Of a DNA stretch of 64,000 nucleotides, positions 59,747 through 64,000 are shown piece by piece. Positions within the stretch are counted from its first letter, which is position 1. Each line of letters begins with the position of its first letter. A model generated the notes under the pieces. That model did no database searches. It was given only the letters and a program-made list of their open reading frames with translations, and was not told the origin of the DNA. The position numbers were made by a program, and so were the translations under genes. This DNA is from an uncultured Polaribacter sp. (lineage in GTDB: Bacteria; Bacteroidota; Bacteroidia; Flavobacteriales; Flavobacteriaceae), in NCBI RefSeq assembly GCF_947500975.1, contig NZ_CANMUE010000001.1, positions 62,001-126,000 on the forward strand. The letters are read 5' to 3'.

Positions 59747-61294
59747 ATGAGCAGAATACAAATTCTTTGGGTTGATGATGAAATTGAGTTATTAAAACCC
59801 CACATTCTTTTTTTAGAGCGTAAAAATTACAAAGTAACCACTTGTACAAATGGTGCAGATGCTATTGATTTGGTTGATGAAAAAAATTTTGATATTGTTT
59901 TTTTAGATGAGAATATGCCTGGTTTAACTGGTTTGGATACACTTGCAGAAATCAAACAAAAACAGGCAAATTTACCTATAGTAATGATTACAAAAAGTGA
60001 AGAAGAATATATTATGGAAGAAGCAATTGGTTCTAAAATAGCCGATTATTTAATAAAACCTGTAAACCCAAGTCAAATTTTATTAAGTTTAAAAAAGAAC
60101 TTAGACAATTCTCGTTTAGTTTCTGAAAAAACGACTTCTAATTATCAACAAGAATTTAGAAAAATTTCTATGGATTTATCGATGGTAAATTCTTATGAAG
60201 AGTGGATTGAACTTTATAAAAAATTAGTTCACTGGGAATTAGAACTAGAAAATATTAGTGACCCTGGAATGTTAGGTATTTTAGAAAGCCAAAAGGCTGA
60301 AGCAAATAATCAGTTTTTTAAGTTTATTAAAAAAAACTATGAAGACTTTTTAACCTCACATGACAAGCCTACTTTTTCTCACACATTATTTAAAGATTAT
60401 GTAGCACCTCATTTAAATAAAGACCAAGGAGTTTTATGGATTATTATTGATAATTTACGTTATGACCAATACAGAATTTTAGAGCCTTTAATCAATAATT
60501 TTTATAAAAAAGATGTTGAGCATTCTTATTTTTCAATTTTACCAACAGCAACTCAATATGCTAGAAATGCAATTTTTTCTGGATTAATGCCTTCAGAAAT
60601 GGAAAAACGTCATCCAAATTTTTGGAAAAACGATACAGATGAAGGTGGAATGAATCTATATGAAAACGAATTTTTATCTGCTCAAATCAAAAGGTTAAGC
60701 TTAGATATTAAACACGAATATTATAAAATTACCTCTCTTAAAAATGGAAAAGAATTAGCTGACAATTTTAACAGAACTAAACAAAACGATTTAACTGCTG
60801 TTGTTTACAATTTTGTTGATATGCTTTCTCATTCTAAAACAGAAATGGAAGTAATTAAGGAATTGGCTGGGGATGACAAGGCTTATAGAAGTCTGACACT
60901 GAGTTGGTTTAAAAATTCTCCTTTATTTGAAATTATTCAAAGAGCTCAAAAATTGGGACAAAAGTTAATTATCACTACAGACCATGGAACTATTAATTGT
61001 AAACATCCAACAAAAGTTATTGGAGATAAAAACATTAGTGCTAATTTACGATACAAAACAGGTAGAAGTCTTTCTTATGAAGAAAAAGATGTTTATGCTG
61101 TGAGAAACCCAAAAGATATTTTCTTACCAACAATAGCTATGAATAGCCCATTTATTTTTGCTAAAGAAGATCTGTTTTTTGCATACCCAAATAACTTTAA
61201 TCACTTTGTAAAATATTATAAAAACACCTATCAACATGGAGGTATTTCTTTAGAAGAAGTAATTATTCCTTGCGTGGTTTATAGTCCAAAATAA
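59747..61294 (+). CDS. porX: PorX, response regulator with alkaline-phosphatase-superfamily (PglZ-like) effector domain; T9SS regulator
   Basis: 515 aa; receiver 'ILWVDDEIELLKPH...VFLDENMPGLTG...MITKSEEE', 'LWIIIDNLRYDQYRILEPL', 'LIITTDHGTINCKHPTKV'. Confidence 0.94.
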   Translation: MSRIQILWVDDEIELLKPHILFLERKNYKVTTCTNGADAIDLVDEKNFDIVFLDENMPGLTGLDTLAEIKQKQANLPIVMITKSEEEYIMEEAIGSKIADYLIKPVNPSQILLSLKKNLDNSRLVSEKTTSNYQQEFRKISMDLSMVNSYEEWIELYKKLVHWELELENISDPGMLGILESQKAEANNQFFKFIKKNYEDFLTSHDKPTFSHTLFKDYVAPHLNKDQGVLWIIIDNLRYDQYRILEPLINNFYKKDVEHSYFSILPTATQYARNAIFSGLMPSEMEKRHPNFWKNDTDEGGMNLYENEFLSAQIKRLSLDIKHEYYKITSLKNGKELADNFNRTKQNDLTAVVYNFVDMLSHSKTEMEVIKELAGDDKAYRSLTLSWFKNSPLFEIIQRAQKLGQKLIITTDHGTINCKHPTKVIGDKNISANLRYKTGRSLSYEEKDVYAVRNPKDIFLPTIAMNSPFIFAKEDLFFAYPNNFNHFVKYYKNTYQHGGISLEEVIIPCVVYSPK

Positions 61295-61320
61295 TAAATA
61301 TTAAAGACACCCAGCATCTA

Positions 61321-61890
61321 ATGAAGCATTTTTTACTACTTGGATTTTTATTTTTAAGTTTTGGTTCTTTTTCTCAAGAGGATAAACTATCTAATGCTGC
61401 TTTAGAATTAACAAAAGACAAAGTTATTTATGACCCAAGTTATTTTTCTATTGATTATCCAAATGGTGATATTCCTAAAGACAAAGGTGTTTGTACGGAT
61501 GTTTTGATAAGAGCCTATCGAAAATTAGGGATAGATTTGCAAAAAGAAGTTCATTTAGATATGAAACAGAATTTTAATCTTTACCCAAAAAATTGGGGTT
61601 TAAAAAGAACTGATAAGAATATTGATCATAGAAGAGTTCCTAATTTAATGACTTTCTTTTCTAGAAAAGGGATAATAAAACAAATTACTAAAAATCCAAT
61701 TGATTATATTCCAGGAGACATTATTTGTTGGAATTTAGGAGGAGCAATTACTCATACAGGTATTGTTGTAAATAAAAAATCTAAAGACAACAATCGTTAT
61801 TTGATTGTACATAATATTGGAGCAGGACAAGTTTTAGAAGATTGTTTGTTTCGTTTTAAAATCATTGGACATTATAGATATAAAAACTAA
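61321..61890 (+). CDS. DUF1287 secreted protein
   Basis: 189 aa; 'DPSYFSIDYPNGDIPKDKGVCTDVLIRAYRKLGIDLQKEVHLDM', 'YIPGDIICWNLGGAITHTGIVV'. Confidence 0.9.
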   Translation: MKHFLLLGFLFLSFGSFSQEDKLSNAALELTKDKVIYDPSYFSIDYPNGDIPKDKGVCTDVLIRAYRKLGIDLQKEVHLDMKQNFNLYPKNWGLKRTDKNIDHRRVPNLMTFFSRKGIIKQITKNPIDYIPGDIICWNLGGAITHTGIVVNKKSKDNNRYLIVHNIGAGQVLEDCLFRFKIIGHYRYKN

Positions 61891-61912
61891 TTTCTTCACT
61901 ATTTTTGTTTCT

Positions 61913-62323
61913 ATGAACAAAAATTATTCTCTAGAAGATTTATCTAAAATTTCAAAAGAACTTATTTCATCCCTAAAAAACAAAACCTTATTGTTTTATG
62001 GACAAATGGGTGTTGGTAAAACAACTCTAATAAAAGAAACCTGTACACAATTAGGAGTTTTAGATAACATCTCCTCACCTACTTTTTCTTTGGTTAATGA
62101 ATATCACACAGAAAATCAAGGTAAAGTCTTTCATTTTGATTTTTATAGAATTGAAGATGAAAACGAGGCTTTAGACATGGGAATTGAAGAATATTTTGAA
62201 TCCGAAAATTGGTGCTTAATTGAATGGCCAGAAAATATTGAAAATTTACTACCTTTAGATGCTGTTGAAATTCATCTTACAATATTAGATGATAATAAAC
62301 GTAACATTAATATAAAACAATAA
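61913..62323 (+). CDS. tsaE: tRNA threonylcarbamoyladenosine biosynthesis ATPase TsaE
   Basis: ORF 61865..62323; MNKNYSLEDLSKISKEL start at 61913; 'FYGQMGVGKTTLIKETC', 'SPTFSLVNEY', 'HFDFYRI'. Confidence 0.94.
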   Translation: MNKNYSLEDLSKISKELISSLKNKTLLFYGQMGVGKTTLIKETCTQLGVLDNISSPTFSLVNEYHTENQGKVFHFDFYRIEDENEALDMGIEEYFESENWCLIEWPENIENLLPLDAVEIHLTILDDNKRNINIKQ

Positions 62324-62326
62324 AAT

Positions 62327-63523
62327 ATGAGTTCATTTTCTCCTTTTAGTAAAGAAGAGTTACTTCCTCAAGAAGAAATGTTGGAAATCAAAAAAAGAAA
62401 AGGAGAATTATTTATTGGTTTGCCTAAAGAAACATATTTAGGTGAAAAGCGTGTTTGTTTAACACCAGATGCGGTTTCAGCATTATGTGCTCATGGGCAT
62501 AGAATTGTTTTAGAAACAGGTGCTGGAGATCATGCAAACTATACAGATAAAGAATACTCTGATGCAGGAGCAAAAATTTCTTATAATGTTGAAGAAGCTT
62601 TTAAATGCAATATTGTTTTAAAAGTTGCACCTCCAACAGAAGATGAAATCAAATATTTAAATCCCCAAACAACCTTAATTTCCTCTCTTCAATTAAAAAC
62701 ACAATCAAAAAGTTATTTTGAACATCTTACAAAAAAGAAAATAACAGCAGTTGCATTTGATTTTATAAAAGACGAGCATGATACATTCCCTATTGTAAAA
62801 TCATTAAGCGAAATTGCTGGTACAGCTTCTGTATTAATTGCTGGAGAATTAATGAGTGGTGTAAATAAAGGAAATGGTTTATTATTTGGCAACATTGGTG
62901 GAGTACCTCCTACAAATGTTGTTATTTTTGGAGCAGGAACTGTTGGGGAATTTGCAGCCAGAAGCGCTATTGGTTTAGGTGCTAGAGTAAAGGTTTTTGA
63001 CAACTCTATAACTAAACTTAGAAAACTACAGCATAATTTAAACTCACCTATTTACACATCTACTTTGCAACCAAAATCTGTAGCAAAAGCATTAATGCGT
63101 TGCGATGTTGCAATTGGTGCAATTAGAGGTAGAAACAGATCTCCAATTATAGCAACAGAAACTATGATTGAAAAAATGAAAGAAGGTGCTGTAATTGTAG
63201 ATGTTAGTATTGATAGAGGTGGTTGTTTTGAAACCTCTAATGTTACAACCCATAAAACACCAACCTTTGTAAAACATGGTGTAATACACTATTGTGTACC
63301 AAATATACCTGCTAGATATGCAAGAACTGCATCAGTTTCTATTAGCAATATTTTTACTCCGTATTTATTAGATATTGCTGAAGAAGGTGGTTTTGAAAAT
63401 GCAGCACGTTTTGATAAAAGCTTACGAAATGGTATGTATTTTTATCACGGAATTTTAACAAATAAAACGGTTGCAGATTGGTTTGAATTACCTTTTAGAG
63501 ATATTAATTTATTAATATTATAA
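62327..63523 (+). CDS. ald: Alanine dehydrogenase
   Basis: 398 aa; 'GLPKETYLGEKRVCLTPDAV', 'VVIFGAGTVGEFAARSAIGLGARVKVFD'. Confidence 0.93.
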   Translation: MSSFSPFSKEELLPQEEMLEIKKRKGELFIGLPKETYLGEKRVCLTPDAVSALCAHGHRIVLETGAGDHANYTDKEYSDAGAKISYNVEEAFKCNIVLKVAPPTEDEIKYLNPQTTLISSLQLKTQSKSYFEHLTKKKITAVAFDFIKDEHDTFPIVKSLSEIAGTASVLIAGELMSGVNKGNGLLFGNIGGVPPTNVVIFGAGTVGEFAARSAIGLGARVKVFDNSITKLRKLQHNLNSPIYTSTLQPKSVAKALMRCDVAIGAIRGRNRSPIIATETMIEKMKEGAVIVDVSIDRGGCFETSNVTTHKTPTFVKHGVIHYCVPNIPARYARTASVSISNIFTPYLLDIAEEGGFENAARFDKSLRNGMYFYHGILTNKTVADWFELPFRDINLLIL

Positions 63524-63592
63524 GTACTTTAAAATAAAATCTTTATCTTTATAGTATAATAATTTACTTTACACCCCAAAAAAATAATTCAA

Positions 63593-64000
63593 ATGAACTT
63601 TGTTGTCCCCCCAACAAAAAAAGATTCTATTAATAAGTGTTATAAATTAATTTCACTCTTTTTATTGTTTTTTTATCTTACTATAAACACTACTAATTCG
63701 CAAACTGTTTTAGTAGATGACCTATCTTTTAATGCTAATAATTTGACAAACATCTTAGTCACAAGCAATTGTGTAATAACTTCTAATTATGATTTTAGCT
63801 CAAAAGAATCTGTAGCATATTTTAATAGTAATAATTCTAGTTTCCCTTTAAAGGAAGGTGTAATTTTAAGAAATGGTAAAGCTAAATTTACAGAAGGAGA
63901 GTATAAAGGCCAAAATTTATCAAGTAGTATAAATTCAAATTCAGATGTTGATTTAAAAGAAATTAGTGAGGTTTTTGGACAAACATCAACAATTACTGAT
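63593..64000 (+). CDS. N-terminus of choice-of-anchor L domain secreted protein (runs off window edge)
   Basis: Reads MNFVVPPTKKDSINKCYKLISLFLLFFYLTINTTNSQTVLVDDLSFNANNLTNILVTSNCVITSNYDFSSKESVAYFNSNNSSFPLKEGVILRNGKAKFTEGEYKGQNLSSSI... Confidence 0.65.
   Translation, partial: MNFVVPPTKKDSINKCYKLISLFLLFFYLTINTTNSQTVLVDDLSFNANNLTNILVTSNCVITSNYDFSSKESVAYFNSNNSSFPLKEGVILRNGKAKFTEGEYKGQNLSSSINSNSDVDLKEISEVFGQTSTITD

Noticed and set aside
1-64000. CRISPR arrays, rRNA operons, IS elements, prophage
   Set aside because: No regularly spaced repeats, rRNA sequence, transposase/integrase ORFs or phage structural genes were seen; the short inverted repeats are terminators.

Overview
The window is an AT-rich bacterial chromosome segment. 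The protein families point to Bacteroidota, family Flavobacteriaceae (possibly Polaribacter-like; genus not provable from sequence alone). About 55 densely packed genes are readable and most are core functions: pyrD, pheT, nrnA-like DHH, gldI-like, ndk, glyA, fumarylacetoacetase, clpB, smpB, maf, aroK, tRNA-Leu(GAG), fabG, sucD, efp, lpxA, lpxC/fabZ, lpxD (two paralogs), porX, tsaE and ald. No IS element, prophage, CRISPR array, rRNA or obvious defence island was found. I did not find a convincing wholly new system. The most interesting parts are: (1) a TonB-type receptor / HTTM / imelysin / DUF4856 lipoprotein cluster at the left edge, with an altered imelysin motif, a perfect 20-bp hairpin inside the operon and a promoter flanked by repeats; (2) an ECF sigma / membrane anti-sigma-like / DUF4252x2 locus with a near-perfect ECF-type promoter (TGTAAC-N16-CGTC) in front of the sigma gene; (3) a thioredoxin-like lipoprotein whose signal peptide is out of frame across three T7 tracts; (4) a three-gene PPIase cluster including a cyclophilin-FKBP fusion; (5) an FKBP-like lipoprotein with an Asp-rich calcium-binding-type tail; (6) frameshifted coding-like remnants in two intergenic gaps; (7) an orphan C-terminal transketolase half. 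Assignments were made by reading sequence and motifs; no database search was run.
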